Below are positions 50,413 through 60,330 of a stretch of DNA of 64,000 nt, piece by piece; the stretch's first letter is position 1, and every line of letters begins with the position of its first letter. The translations under genes and the position numbers were made by a program. Origin of the DNA: an uncultured Muribaculaceae bacterium (lineage in GTDB: Bacteria > Bacteroidota > Bacteroidia > Bacteroidales > Muribaculaceae); the NCBI GenBank assembly GCA_910587425.1, contig CAJUKU010000006.1:1-64000 (forward strand), read 5' to 3'. The notes beneath the pieces are model-generated. The model ran no database searches, had not been told where the DNA came from, and worked only from the letters and a program-made list of their open reading frames with translations.

Positions 50413-51933
50413 GTGAAACTACACTTGATTTCATCAGCATTAATCATCGCTCTGCTGGCTCCCGCCACAGCCGCCGCAGAGAGCGTGCCTGATGCCGGTG
50501 GGCTTGACTATTCAGTGTCGGTCAACGCCTGGCATGGGAGCGGTGACTTCGCGCCCCATCTCATCGCCTCGGGATGCTTCGGTATGGCGGATATGAGTTC
50601 GGGCGCGACACTTTCGGCGATGCTGAGCCGAAAGACGGATATGTCGCGGAGGTTCAGTTTCGGCGTTGGTGTGCAACTCGCCTCGGGATGGCAGGGGAGT
50701 GTCGGCTACGCGCAGTTTGACGATGGGGTGTGGAGAGAAAACTCCAACCATCCGTCAAGATTCTGGATCCAGCAGCTTTATGGTGAGGTGAAATGGCGCT
50801 CGCTGTCGGCTACGTTTGGAATGAAAAACCGTGGCTCGGCGCTTTTTGACGATGTCCTGTCGTCGGGCGATCTGGTGCATAGCAACAATGCACGTCCGAC
50901 ACCGGAACTGATGATTGAGTTAAACCGTTTTGTCGACATACCTCTCACCTCCGGCTGGGTTCAGATCGGTGCCGCCCTCGCATACGGCAGATTTACCGAC
51001 GACGGATGGTGGCGTCAGCAGTTCAATTATTATTCAGGTCACATAGCCTCGGGGCAATGGTACACATACCGACGGCTTCATTTCCGCACGCGCGCAGACC
51101 GGCGCGTGTTTGTGACAGTCGGTGTGCAGAGCGCAGGTCAGTTCGGCGGCACGACCTATTATTATGAGTATGGATCCATGGGAAAAGAGGACCGGCGCGG
51201 TCTTCATCTGAAGGATTTTTTCAAGATACAGTTCGGCTCAGGCGGGGAGACCTTCGTGTTCGGCAACACTCTCGGCGCATGGGATCTGAAAGCCACTGTC
51301 AATTTGGCTAAGGGCAGAACGCTCGAGGCTTACACACAGATGCCGTGGGAGGATGGATCCGGTATGGCTAAACTCAATGGTTTTGACGGTCTGTACGGCA
51401 TCGCATATCATGATCCGGACGGTTTTGTGACCGGAGCTGCTGTGGAGTATCTTGATCTTACGAATCAGTCAGGACCGATACACTGGGCACCGGGCGATTA
51501 TCCCGGCACGACAATACCCAGTGAGGCTACCGGAGCAGACAATTACTACAATAACGCAGCCTACAACGCTTACGCCCTCTATGGCAGAACGATAGGCTCG
51601 TCGATGGTGATGGGACCGCTGTATAATCTAAACGGTGTGAACGAGATGGTAGGCAACCGTATGAGGGGAGTCCATGCCGCCGTCACCGGGCGTGCGCCGC
51701 ACGGTATCGGGTGGCGTGCGTCATTCTCATGGCGCAAAGCTTACGGTAACGGTTTCAAATCATTGGTGCCGGCACTGCATTCTGTTTCTGTGATGGCTGA
51801 AGCGTCATGGAAACCGGCGCGCCTGCCGCATCTGCGATTCAATCTGCAGGGGGCGGTCGATCGTGGCACGATGCCTTCCAACAGCGCGGCATTGCTTGTG
51901 GGTATGACATATTCAGGAGAGATAGGGCTATGA
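50413..51933 (+). CDS. wzi: Wzi-family capsule assembly outer-membrane protein
   Basis: 506 residues with a signal peptide (about 1-22, cleavage after TAAA). Predominantly beta strands with aromatic alternation, as in an outer-membrane barrel. YGEVKWRSLSATFGMKNRG, SNNARPTPEL and the W-rich FTDDGWWRQQ segment match the Wzi family, which holds capsule to the surface. GTG start chosen because the signal peptide begins there and no ATG lies upstream in frame. It overlaps the next gene by four bases. Confidence 0.87.
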   Translation: MKLHLISSALIIALLAPATAAAESVPDAGGLDYSVSVNAWHGSGDFAPHLIASGCFGMADMSSGATLSAMLSRKTDMSRRFSFGVGVQLASGWQGSVGYAQFDDGVWRENSNHPSRFWIQQLYGEVKWRSLSATFGMKNRGSALFDDVLSSGDLVHSNNARPTPELMIELNRFVDIPLTSGWVQIGAALAYGRFTDDGWWRQQFNYYSGHIASGQWYTYRRLHFRTRADRRVFVTVGVQSAGQFGGTTYYYEYGSMGKEDRRGLHLKDFFKIQFGSGGETFVFGNTLGAWDLKATVNLAKGRTLEAYTQMPWEDGSGMAKLNGFDGLYGIAYHDPDGFVTGAAVEYLDLTNQSGPIHWAPGDYPGTTIPSEATGADNYYNNAAYNAYALYGRTIGSSMVMGPLYNLNGVNEMVGNRMRGVHAAVTGRAPHGIGWRASFSWRKAYGNGFKSLVPALHSVSVMAEASWKPARLPHLRFNLQGAVDRGTMPSNSAALLVGMTYSGEIGL

Positions 51934-52364
51934 GAAAGATCCAAGTCATATTATTTACCGCTTTGATGATCATAGCCGCCGGATGCACGCACAACAATGG
52001 CGACATAGGTCCGTGGTTCGGCATCTGGTATCTCGAGCGCATGGAAATCGACGGGGTTGATGATCCGGACTATGATGGCGACGTAATACTGAAATTTCAA
52101 GGGAGCGTGCTTGAAACACAGGTGATAGATCCTTACGCGTATAATTTCGGGCGTTTCGCATCATGGAGTTGCGACGGCAATATAATGATCATCAACGCGG
52201 CTCCTGATGTGACGGGTGTTAAAGGGCTTATCTCGCGCCTGAAACTTCCGGAAGAGGACGGACTTCGGCTTGATGTGTTGTCGCAGACCGGAAAAAACGC
52301 CACATTACGCTGGGTGTCACCCTCGGGTCAGACCCAGACATATTTCTTAAGAAAGCATTTATGA
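51930..52364 (+). CDS. Small lipoprotein, lipocalin-like
   Basis: 144 residues from the ATG at 51930, which overlaps the wzi stop. The lipoprotein signal ends IIAAGC (Cys19). The mature part is a small beta-rich domain (GIWYLERMEIDGV, ASWSCDGNIMIINA, ATLRWVSPSG) similar in plan to Bacteroidota lipocalin-like domains. Coupled to wzi and legB on both sides. The longer frame from 51807 lies within wzi and is rejected. Confidence 0.75.
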   Translation: MRKIQVILFTALMIIAAGCTHNNGDIGPWFGIWYLERMEIDGVDDPDYDGDVILKFQGSVLETQVIDPYAYNFGRFASWSCDGNIMIINAAPDVTGVKGLISRLKLPEEDGLRLDVLSQTGKNATLRWVSPSGQTQTYFLRKHL

Positions 52365-53365
52365 CAATGAACGATAATAACAGCCGCGTGCGTGTGCTCG
52401 TCACCGGAGCCGACGGATTCATCGGTTCACACCTGACCGAGCTGCTTCTCGCCGAGGGATATCAGGTTCGCGCGTTAAGCCAGTATAATTCCTTCAACAG
52501 CAACGGCTGGCTGGAGGATGTAGCGCAATCGCCGGCGCTTGAGATTGTGAGCGGTGATGTGCGCGACGCAGCTTTCTGCCGCCGAATTGTAGAGGGTTGC
52601 GACACGGTGTTCCATCTTGCCGCGCTCATCGCGATCCCGTACAGCTATGAGGCTCCGGGAAGCTATGTGGATACAAATATCGGCGGCACGCTGAACATCT
52701 GTCAGGCTGCGCGCGATTGCGGTGTACGCCGCCTGATAGTCACTTCCACGAGCGAAGTGTATGGCACCGCACGGTATGTACCTATCGATGAAAAACATCC
52801 CCGGCAGCCACAGTCGCCGTATTCAGCTACCAAGATCGGTGCCGATGCGATAGCGATGAGTTTCTACAATGCATTCTCACTGCCGGTGGTGATCGCGAGA
52901 CCGTTCAACACCTATGGGCCACGTCAGAGCGCGCGTGCGATAATCCCGACAATCATCACGCAGATAGCCAATGGCGCGCGTGAGATAAAGGTGGGCGACC
53001 TGACTCCTACACGTGATTTCAATTTCGTCACCGACACGGCACGAGGCTTCCTTGCCATAGCCCGTGCGGAGGGTGTCGAGGGGCAGGAGTTGAACATCGC
53101 CACCGGAACGGAGATCTCCATGGCTGATACTCTCCAGACTATCGCCAGGATCATGCAGAGCGATGTGCGTTATGTGACAGATCCGCAGCGTCTGCGTCCG
53201 GCAAATAGCGAGGTGTTCCGCCTTTGCGGCGACAGCAGCCGTCTGCGTGAGCTTACAGGTTGGGCGCCTGAATTTTCGCTTGAAGAAGGGCTACGGAAAA
53301 CAATCGAATGGTTCACCCGTCCGCAGAATCTCGCGAAATACAAGTGGCAGTCGTATAACCGCTGA
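52361..53365 (+). CDS. legB: LegB-like UDP-sugar 4,6-dehydratase
   Basis: 334 residues, extended SDR. TGADGFIGSH (15-24), STSEVYG (129-135) and YSATK (154-158) form the active site. Segments ALSQYNSFNSNGWLEDV, ALIAIPYSYEAPGSYVDTN, PFNTYGPRQSARA and SPTRDFNFV-like TPTRDFNFV match LegB, the dehydratase that opens legionaminic-acid synthesis. No other leg genes are in the window, so its product may feed a legionaminate, bacillosamine-type or other surface sugar made elsewhere. It overlaps the lipoprotein stop by four bases. Confidence 0.78.
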   Translation: MTMNDNNSRVRVLVTGADGFIGSHLTELLLAEGYQVRALSQYNSFNSNGWLEDVAQSPALEIVSGDVRDAAFCRRIVEGCDTVFHLAALIAIPYSYEAPGSYVDTNIGGTLNICQAARDCGVRRLIVTSTSEVYGTARYVPIDEKHPRQPQSPYSATKIGADAIAMSFYNAFSLPVVIARPFNTYGPRQSARAIIPTIITQIANGAREIKVGDLTPTRDFNFVTDTARGFLAIARAEGVEGQELNIATGTEISMADTLQTIARIMQSDVRYVTDPQRLRPANSEVFRLCGDSSRLRELTGWAPEFSLEEGLRKTIEWFTRPQNLAKYKWQSYNR

Positions 53366-53398
53366 TAGTCTCTCACTCACAGTAAACCATTTCCCGGC

Positions 53399-54847
53399 AT
53401 GTCGACGCAAAAAGACTCGCTCCGTTTGCAACAGCAGCAGAAGCTCCATCAGAGCCTCTCGCCGCTGCAGGTGCAGTTTGTGCGTGCGCTCGAGATGACC
53501 GGTCCGGAGATGGAGGAGGAGGTGAGGAGGGAGCTTGATGAGAATCCGGCGCTTGAGGAGGCTCCCGAGCATCAGAATGAGGAGCTGCCGGCACAGGATG
53601 AATTCAAGGAGAGTGCCGAGGAGCTTCAAATGGCAGATTACCGTTCGGAGGACGACATACCCTCCTACCGTCTGGGTATATCGAACCGTAGCGCCGATGA
53701 TCCTTATTATGAGCCTGAGGCTGTGGATGGCGGGAACTCGCTGATGGAACATATCATCAGTCAGCTTGCCCAGATGCATCTTTCTGCTGACGATATGGTG
53801 ATCGCACGCCTGATCGCGGGTAATATCGACGATAACGGCTATATGACCCGCTCGTTGCAATCGATCACGGATGACGCGGCTATACAGTGGGGGATTGACA
53901 CGACCTACGAGCGTGTAAAAGAGATATGGCGAATGATACGCAGGTGTGATCCTTCCGGTGTGGGGGCTGTCGATCTGCGTGATTGCCTTCTGCTCCAGCT
54001 TGACATGAAGCCTGCAGGAAAGAGCCGGGATGTGGCGCGGGAGATGCTGACGCATTATTTCGACCTATTCTCCAGGATGCGTTTCCGCGAACTGCGCCGG
54101 GCTATAAAAGCCGGCTCCGAGACTTTCGACGAGGCGCTTGCCCTTATCCGTACGATGAATCCCAAACCCGGGACAGTCGTTACTGGCAATACATTTGCCG
54201 ATGACGACCGCACGGCACACATAACTCCTGATTTCATCGTAGAGAACGAAGGGGGCAATCTGACACTCGTGATGCCGAGCCATATTCCGCATTTGCAGGT
54301 GGAGCAGACTTTTGTAAACGCTGAGGTGGAGCTGCGCCCGCGCACACGCAGGGATGAGGAGGCAGCCGCATTTGTGAGGAGCAAGCGCGCGGAGGCTGAG
54401 AACTTCATACGCGTCGTAAGTATGCGCCGCGAAACTCTACTCCGTGTGATGACCGCGATAATGAAACTTCAGCGCGATTTTTTCCTGACGGATGATGAGC
54501 TTCAGCTGCGCCCGATGATACTGCGCGATGTCTCGGCAGCCACAGGACTCGACATATCGGTGGTCAGCCGTGCCACTTCCGGAAAATATGTGGCTACCGG
54601 AAAGGGGATATATCCGCTTAAATTTTTCTTTAACGAGCGTCCGAAAGATGACAGCGACACATCTTCGCTCGAGATTACCGATGCATTGACACGGCTGATA
54701 TCATCGGAGGACAAGAACGCGCCCATGAGCGATGAGGCTCTGACAGCCGCACTTCGCAAACAGGGCTATGACATAGCACGCCGCACAGTGGCTAAATACC
54801 GCGAACGCGCCGGAATCCCGGTGGCACGCCTCCGACACTTCTCATGA
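53399..54847 (+). CDS. rpoN: RNA polymerase sigma-54 factor
   Basis: 482 residues. Region I is Gln/Leu-rich (LRLQQQQKLHQSLSPLQVQF) for activator contact. A core-binding domain, a helix-turn-helix (LRDVSAATGLDISVVSRATSGKY) and the RpoN box ARRTVAKYRE (460-469) follow. Directs transcription from -24/-12 promoters together with enhancer-binding ATPases; none of these lie in the window. Eight bases before the PAP2-like gene. Confidence 0.95.
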   Translation: MSTQKDSLRLQQQQKLHQSLSPLQVQFVRALEMTGPEMEEEVRRELDENPALEEAPEHQNEELPAQDEFKESAEELQMADYRSEDDIPSYRLGISNRSADDPYYEPEAVDGGNSLMEHIISQLAQMHLSADDMVIARLIAGNIDDNGYMTRSLQSITDDAAIQWGIDTTYERVKEIWRMIRRCDPSGVGAVDLRDCLLLQLDMKPAGKSRDVAREMLTHYFDLFSRMRFRELRRAIKAGSETFDEALALIRTMNPKPGTVVTGNTFADDDRTAHITPDFIVENEGGNLTLVMPSHIPHLQVEQTFVNAEVELRPRTRRDEEAAAFVRSKRAEAENFIRVVSMRRETLLRVMTAIMKLQRDFFLTDDELQLRPMILRDVSAATGLDISVVSRATSGKYVATGKGIYPLKFFFNERPKDDSDTSSLEITDALTRLISSEDKNAPMSDEALTAALRKQGYDIARRTVAKYRERAGIPVARLRHFS

Positions 54848-54854
54848 CTTACTT

Positions 54855-55469
54855 ATGAAACAGATCTCACAACTGCTCTCAGCAATATTTTCACCGCTCC
54901 TGGTGCCGACCTACGGTATAATCCTCGGTCTGTGGGCGACATTGCTTGTGCTCGCACCGGTAAACACGCGCATACATGTGGCGATTATCACTTGCTGCAT
55001 CACTGCAGTGATTCCGGCTATAGGAATTTTTGTGCTATACCGCTTAGGAGTTATAGGCTCTACCGGATTGAATGACCGTACCGACCGCACGGTCCCTTAC
55101 ATAATAACAGGTGTGGCATATCTTGCATGCATGTTCTATCTCATACGTGCCAATGCTCCGTCATGGCTCTGGCTTTTCATAGCGGGAGGCTTTGCGGCGA
55201 CAGTCGTCTCTGCCGTCATCAACCGTTGGTGGAAAATAAGCGCCCACATGGCAGCCATGGGTGGATTGATGGCTATAACCTTCATAATATGGACCACTCC
55301 GCTGGCTATGCCGGGTGTAGGTATGATGATTTGGTTTGCCGCCACGGTATTTGCCACGGGTGCGGTAGGTACCGCACGTGTGTATCTCGGGCGGCACACT
55401 CTCGCCCAGGTGCTCGCCGGGACTGCAAACGGGTTCCTGTGCGTATGGATAGCGTCGCTTTTCGCGTGA
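54855..55469 (+). CDS. PAP2-like integral membrane protein
   Basis: 204 residues with about six helices. The C-terminal half has NRWWKISAHMAAMGG and GTARVYLGRHTLAQVLAGTANGF, matching the KxxxH / RxxxGxHxxxQVxxG spacing of PAP2-type phosphatases. The first motif (K-x6-RP) seems absent, so catalytic competence is uncertain. Possibly acts on a lipid diphosphate. Confidence 0.75.
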   Translation: MKQISQLLSAIFSPLLVPTYGIILGLWATLLVLAPVNTRIHVAIITCCITAVIPAIGIFVLYRLGVIGSTGLNDRTDRTVPYIITGVAYLACMFYLIRANAPSWLWLFIAGGFAATVVSAVINRWWKISAHMAAMGGLMAITFIIWTTPLAMPGVGMMIWFAATVFATGAVGTARVYLGRHTLAQVLAGTANGFLCVWIASLFA

Positions 55470-55519
55470 TATGAGTGTGCTATGATCTTAGAATAATAAT
55501 TTAAACATATATATATATA

Positions 55520-56026
55520 ATGAAACCATCAGTAAGCATAATAATGGGGAGCACCTCGGATCTCCCCATTCTCTCAAAGGCTGCGGATTTCTTCGAGTCG
55601 ATGGAGGTGCCATTTGAAATGAATGCCCTCTCTGCGCACCGCACTCCCGCTGAAGTTGAGGATTTCGCGCGTAATGCCGAGTCTCGTGGCATAAAGGTGA
55701 TAATAGCTGCAGCCGGTATGGCAGCCGCACTCCCCGGTGTCATAGCTGCTCTGACGCCGCTTCCTGTCATAGGACTGCCTATCGCGTCGACACTGCAGGG
55801 ACAGGATGCGCTCTACTCTATCGTCATGATGCCCCCGGGCATATCGGTTGCCACGGTCGGTATAAATGCCGGTCTGAATGCCGCCGTGATGGCTGTGCAG
55901 ATTCTCGCTCTGTCGGATCCCGAGCTTGCCGCCCGCTTCGCCTCCTACCGCAGCAGTCTGAAGGATAAGATTGTTGCCGCCAACGCTGAGCTGAGCAAGA
56001 TAGAGTATAAGTTCAAGACCAACTGA
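55520..56026 (+). CDS. purE: N5-carboxyaminoimidazole ribonucleotide mutase
   Basis: 168 residues, class I PurE. Rearranges N5-CAIR to CAIR in purine synthesis. GSTSDLP (10-16) and SAHRTP (38-43, with catalytic His40) are the family hallmarks. AAAGMAAALPGVIAALT and LPIASTLQGQDALYSIVMMPPG follow. The spacer upstream has an AT-repeat (TATATATATA) just before the ATG. Confidence 0.95.
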   Translation: MKPSVSIIMGSTSDLPILSKAADFFESMEVPFEMNALSAHRTPAEVEDFARNAESRGIKVIIAAAGMAAALPGVIAALTPLPVIGLPIASTLQGQDALYSIVMMPPGISVATVGINAGLNAAVMAVQILALSDPELAARFASYRSSLKDKIVAANAELSKIEYKFKTN

Positions 56027-56060
56027 ACGATCAATTCACATCCCCCCAAGTTTTCGTATA

Positions 56061-57749
56061 ATGAGCGTTTTTGATTATCACCGCCGGAAATCCTCGCCGG
56101 TGCGTATAGGTAACGTCACCATAGGAGGCGACAATCCGGTCTGCCTACAGTCGATGACCAACACTTCGACAATGGATACAGAAGCGAGTGTGGCACAGGC
56201 AGAGCGTATAGCATCAGCCGGTGCCGGAATCGTCAGACTCACGGCGCAAGGCGTGCGCGAGGCGCGCAATATCGGTGAGATCAGGAACCTTATGCGGAGC
56301 CACGGGTATGAGACGCCGCTTGTAGCCGATATCCATTTCAATCCTAAGGCTGCTTTCGAGGCGGCATGCCATACGGACAAGGTGCGCATAAATCCTGGCA
56401 ACTTCGTGGATCCGGGGCGTACATTCCGCAAACTCGATTATACCGATGGTGAGTATGCCGCCGAACTGGAACGTATCGACGAGGCGCTGACTCCGTTTCT
56501 GGAACTGTGCCGCAAGAATGATGTCGCCATACGCATAGGTGTCAACCACGGCTCGCTTTCCGACCGTATCATGAGCCGTTACGGCGATACTCCGGCGGGA
56601 ATGGTGGAGAGCGCCATGGAGTTCCTCCGCGTCTGCCGTAAACGCGATTTCGACCGTGTGGTTATATCCATAAAGGCATCGAATGTTGTGGTGATGGTCG
56701 AGACAGCCAGGCGTCTTGTGCGGGCGATGGATGCCGAGGGGATGGATTTTCCGCTTCATCTCGGTGTCACAGAGGCTGGAGATGGTGAGGATGGACGCGT
56801 GAAGAGTGCCGTAGGCATAGGAACGCTCCTTAATGAAGGGCTTGGCGACACAATACGTGTGTCGTTGAGCGAGGATCCGGAGTGTGAGGTTCCGGTAGCG
56901 CGAAAGCTGGTCGAACATGTCGCGGCGAGGGCAACTGCACCATCATTAGGCGGTGAATTTGCAGCAGGATATGATCAGGTGACGCCCGCCCGCCGTGTTT
57001 CGGTAAAGTCAGGGAATATCGGAGGTGACAACCGTCCGGTTGTTATAACCGATTCGTCTGAAAACTTTAATCCTGACAGCACGCCGGATTATGTCACCGG
57101 AGAGACCGTCGGGTGGTGCCGTCTTGAAGCGCCTCTTACAGCTGAGGAACTGAAGAACGTGCCCGCAGGTGTGGCGGTGATTTTGTCCACTAAGCATAAA
57201 AACTATGTCGGAGCTATGGAGCAGGCGCTCCATACCATGATGAGCGCAGGGTTTGACAATCCGGTGATCCTACATGCCGACTATTCAGATATGGATGCCG
57301 ACAGTGCGATATTGAATGCGTCGGTCGATCTCGGCACTCTGCTCATGCACGGATTCGCCGACGGTGTGATGATAACCGGTTCCGCGCTTGCGCCCGAACG
57401 CGCCGCCCATCTCGCTTTAGGTATTCTACAGTCAGCACGTCTTAGGATAAGCCGGACGGAGTATATAGCGTGTCCCGGTTGCGGACGCACTCTGTTCGAC
57501 CTCCAATCAACTCTCCGTAGGGTAAAAGCGGCTACCACGGCACTGCGTGGACTCAAAATAGGCGTCATGGGCTGCATCGTGAACGGTCCGGGTGAGATGG
57601 CTGACGCCGATTACGGATATGTGGGTGCCGGCGCAGGCAAGGTCAGCCTGTACCGTGGAAAGGAGTGCGTGGAGAAAAACATCCCGGCTGATGCCGCAGT
57701 TGAGCGTCTGCTCGCGCTTATAAAAGCTGACGGGCATGATGTCGGTTGA
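56061..57749 (+). CDS. ispG: 4-hydroxy-3-methylbut-2-enyl diphosphate synthase
   Basis: 562 residues, the long Bacteroidota/plant-type IspG with an extra middle domain (about 270-455). Reduces MEcPP to HMBPP in the MEP isoprenoid pathway. The N-terminal barrel starts VRIGNVTIGGDNPVCLQSMTNT. The 4Fe-4S ligands are in CPGCGRTLFD (Cys471, Cys474), GVMGCIVNGPGEM (Cys505) and Glu512. The end overlaps ribD by 14 bases. Its product feeds uppS (61061) and menA. Confidence 0.94.
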   Translation: MSVFDYHRRKSSPVRIGNVTIGGDNPVCLQSMTNTSTMDTEASVAQAERIASAGAGIVRLTAQGVREARNIGEIRNLMRSHGYETPLVADIHFNPKAAFEAACHTDKVRINPGNFVDPGRTFRKLDYTDGEYAAELERIDEALTPFLELCRKNDVAIRIGVNHGSLSDRIMSRYGDTPAGMVESAMEFLRVCRKRDFDRVVISIKASNVVVMVETARRLVRAMDAEGMDFPLHLGVTEAGDGEDGRVKSAVGIGTLLNEGLGDTIRVSLSEDPECEVPVARKLVEHVAARATAPSLGGEFAAGYDQVTPARRVSVKSGNIGGDNRPVVITDSSENFNPDSTPDYVTGETVGWCRLEAPLTAEELKNVPAGVAVILSTKHKNYVGAMEQALHTMMSAGFDNPVILHADYSDMDADSAILNASVDLGTLLMHGFADGVMITGSALAPERAAHLALGILQSARLRISRTEYIACPGCGRTLFDLQSTLRRVKAATTALRGLKIGVMGCIVNGPGEMADADYGYVGAGAGKVSLYRGKECVEKNIPADAAVERLLALIKADGHDVG

Positions 57750-58773
57750 GGATCTGCGTGCTATCGACGAGCGCTTCATGCGCCGCGCGTTGCAACTCGC
57801 GGAGTGCGGATGTTATGGAGCGTCGCCCAATCCGATGGTCGGGGCAGTCATAGTCGATGCTTCCGGGCGTATAATCGGTGAGGGGTATCACCGCCGCTGT
57901 GGCGGACCACATGCCGAGGTCAATGCCGTAAATTCGGTCAGGGACAAGTCGCTGCTGCCGGGCTCGACGATATACGTCACTCTCGAACCATGTGCCCATT
58001 ATGGGAAAACGCCGCCATGTGCTGACTTGATCGTGCGCTCGCGTTTCCACAGGGTTGTGATAGGTTGCCGCGATCCGTTCGCGAAAGTCGACGGGCAGGG
58101 GATAGCCCGCATCAGGGATGCGGGTATCGACGTCACTGTAGGCGTGCTCGAAGAGGAGTGCCGCCAGCTCAATGAGCATTTCATGACAGCCCATACTCTG
58201 CATCGTCCATATGTGTTGCTCAAGTGGGCGTGCAGTGCCGACGGGTATTTGGCACGTGTTGATCCGTGTGATCCTGCGGCAACTCTTCCGGTGGCATTCA
58301 GCACACCGCTGACAAAAACGCTTGTACACTGTCTGCGTGAGAGGTATGATGCAATAGTGGTGGGACGGCGCACGGTCGTAAGCGATAATCCGCGGCTCGA
58401 TTGCCGTATGACAGGAGGCAGGGCGCCACGTCCGGTGGTGTTCAGCCGCAGCGGTAAGTTGCCGGAAGGATCAATCCTCGCCGGACATCCGGATCTTATC
58501 ATCGCTTCCGACGATCATATAGCCGCAAATCTCGGCAGACTGTATTCGGAGTATGGCATAACATCGCTTATGGTCGAAGGCGGAGCGGAGCTTCTTGCCT
58601 CGTTCATAGAGAGCGGATGCTGGGATGCCGCACGCATGGAAATAGCTCCATTCAGACTCGGTGAAGAGGGGAGAGGGCGCATCATGTGGCAACATATACC
58701 TCCTGAATCCATACGCGAGATTGACGGAAGGCAGATTGTGACCGTGCGCAATGGTTTGAACCACAACGATTAG
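57736..58773 (+). CDS. ribD: Bifunctional riboflavin deaminase/reductase
   Basis: 345 residues. The N-terminal deaminase has the zinc site HAEVNAV (His59, Glu61) and PCAHYGKTPPC (Cys86, Cys95). The C-terminal reductase begins PYVLLKWACSADGYLA and has VGRRTVVSDNPRL and LMVEGGAELLASFI. Catalyses two successive steps from the GTP-derived pyrimidine in riboflavin synthesis. The start inside ispG suits the protein (Met2 is equally possible). Confidence 0.94.
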   Translation: MMSVEDLRAIDERFMRRALQLAECGCYGASPNPMVGAVIVDASGRIIGEGYHRRCGGPHAEVNAVNSVRDKSLLPGSTIYVTLEPCAHYGKTPPCADLIVRSRFHRVVIGCRDPFAKVDGQGIARIRDAGIDVTVGVLEEECRQLNEHFMTAHTLHRPYVLLKWACSADGYLARVDPCDPAATLPVAFSTPLTKTLVHCLRERYDAIVVGRRTVVSDNPRLDCRMTGGRAPRPVVFSRSGKLPEGSILAGHPDLIIASDDHIAANLGRLYSEYGITSLMVEGGAELLASFIESGCWDAARMEIAPFRLGEEGRGRIMWQHIPPESIREIDGRQIVTVRNGLNHND

Positions 58774-58828
58774 GCATTATGATTACTTATTTTAACTTTA
58801 TGCTATCAGTTGATAGGGAAAAACTTGT

Positions 58829-58836
58829 TAACTTTG
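58829..58836 (+). promoter_or_regulatory. -7 box of the DUF6242 gene
   Basis: TAACTTTG, 21 bases before the ATG at 58858. Confidence 0.5.
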
Positions 58837-58857
58837 CATCTTGAAAAATAATGTTTT

Positions 58858-60300
58858 ATGACCAGCCGATCATTACTCGCTATATTTACAGCCGCAACCG
58901 CCGCCATATTTACGGGATGCGGCGATGATGACAGCACGGAATATTCACCTATAGTCAATACTACATTGACAAATGTCGAGGTGACCGAGTTCAAGCTTGC
59001 TGAGAACTCACGGATAGCCACAAATCTCGATTCGCTCTTTTTCAGCATAAATCTTGAAGAGGGACGCATCTTCAATGCCGATTCACTCCCGGTGGGGAGT
59101 AGGCGCGGCAAGGCTATAGTCACAGTCACGCTCCCCACAGTCAGCAAGGCTGAGTTTCAGTTCACGGCTTCCGATGGCGCCAGCAAGACTGTCGACTATC
59201 TCACCAATCCGTCGGATAGTATTGACTTTACAAACAATGATGTAAAACTGGTGGTCGTTTCTGCTGACAATGCCGTGATGCGCGAGTATCACGTCAGTCT
59301 CAACATACATAAGGTACAGCCCGACACTTTGGTCTGGAGCCAGTGTGAGGGACGCACACTGACCGTCGGCGGATATCAGCCGACGGCTTCGAGAACCACG
59401 CGTCTTGGCGATACTTTCTACACACTTGTCACCAACGCCGCCGGTGCAGCCATAAGCTACAATACCAATCCGGCAGACAGGAGCGTGACAAGCTATAACA
59501 CGGTTCTTCCCGCAGGTGCGGATGAGGCTACATTCGCATCGTTTGACGGTAAACTCTATATTGTCGCCAACAATATCCTATATAGTTCAGATCCAGTATC
59601 CGGTTCGTGGACCAGCACCGGAATAGCGGCGACGCATATCTATGGCGTGTATGCCGATCAGCTGATGTGCGCACGCCGTAATGCTGACGGTACCTACGTA
59701 TCATTCACCTATCCTTCTATCTCGGAGGTGGAATTACCGCAGGATTGCCCGGTAGCCAATACCAGTGCGGTCATAAACTATGTCAGTGAGTGGTCGACCA
59801 GCACCATGCTTACATTCACCGGCGGACGCACAGCATCGGGCAAGGTTACCGGCGCGACATGGGCGTTCGACGGCAACAAATGGGCTTGCATATCTGTGAG
59901 CCCGATTCCCGAACTTGAGGGAGTTGGCATCGCGGAGTACTACAGCATAGATATCTCCAACCAGTGGGTTGTCAGCACAGCCCCGATGCTGCTCGCTTTC
60001 GGCGGTCGTGATGCCGAGGGGCAGCTCAACAGCAAGGTATACGCGTCTGTCGACCGCGGTGTGCACTGGGCTATAGCACCCTCCTACATGCAGCCCGACG
60101 CTCCCCAGGGATTCATGCCGTCTGTGTTCGTCTATGATCAGACAATGTACCCCGAATCAGCATCGCGAGCCTCTCGCCCGATAGAATCGTGGACATGCCC
60201 CTATATATACATATATGGTGGAACTGATGCCTCCGGAAAGGTCATCAATGAGCTGCGCCGCGGTGTGATAGGTCACTTTACCCTGATGCCTATCCAGTAA
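58858..60300 (+). CDS. DUF6242-type lipoprotein
   Basis: 480 residues. The lipoprotein signal ends IFTGC (Cys20). An N-terminal domain (about 30-155) is followed by a beta-propeller-like region with kelch-type patterns (MLTFTGGRTASGKVTGATWAFDGNKW, MLLAFGGRDAEGQLNSKVYAS, PYIYIYGGTDASGKVINELRRG). Function unknown. Thirty bases precede the next gene. Probably anchored to the outer membrane. Confidence 0.8.
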   Translation: MTSRSLLAIFTAATAAIFTGCGDDDSTEYSPIVNTTLTNVEVTEFKLAENSRIATNLDSLFFSINLEEGRIFNADSLPVGSRRGKAIVTVTLPTVSKAEFQFTASDGASKTVDYLTNPSDSIDFTNNDVKLVVVSADNAVMREYHVSLNIHKVQPDTLVWSQCEGRTLTVGGYQPTASRTTRLGDTFYTLVTNAAGAAISYNTNPADRSVTSYNTVLPAGADEATFASFDGKLYIVANNILYSSDPVSGSWTSTGIAATHIYGVYADQLMCARRNADGTYVSFTYPSISEVELPQDCPVANTSAVINYVSEWSTSTMLTFTGGRTASGKVTGATWAFDGNKWACISVSPIPELEGVGIAEYYSIDISNQWVVSTAPMLLAFGGRDAEGQLNSKVYASVDRGVHWAIAPSYMQPDAPQGFMPSVFVYDQTMYPESASRASRPIESWTCPYIYIYGGTDASGKVINELRRGVIGHFTLMPIQ

Positions 60301-60330
60301 CCCCGATAATATCATCACATCCTACTGTTT

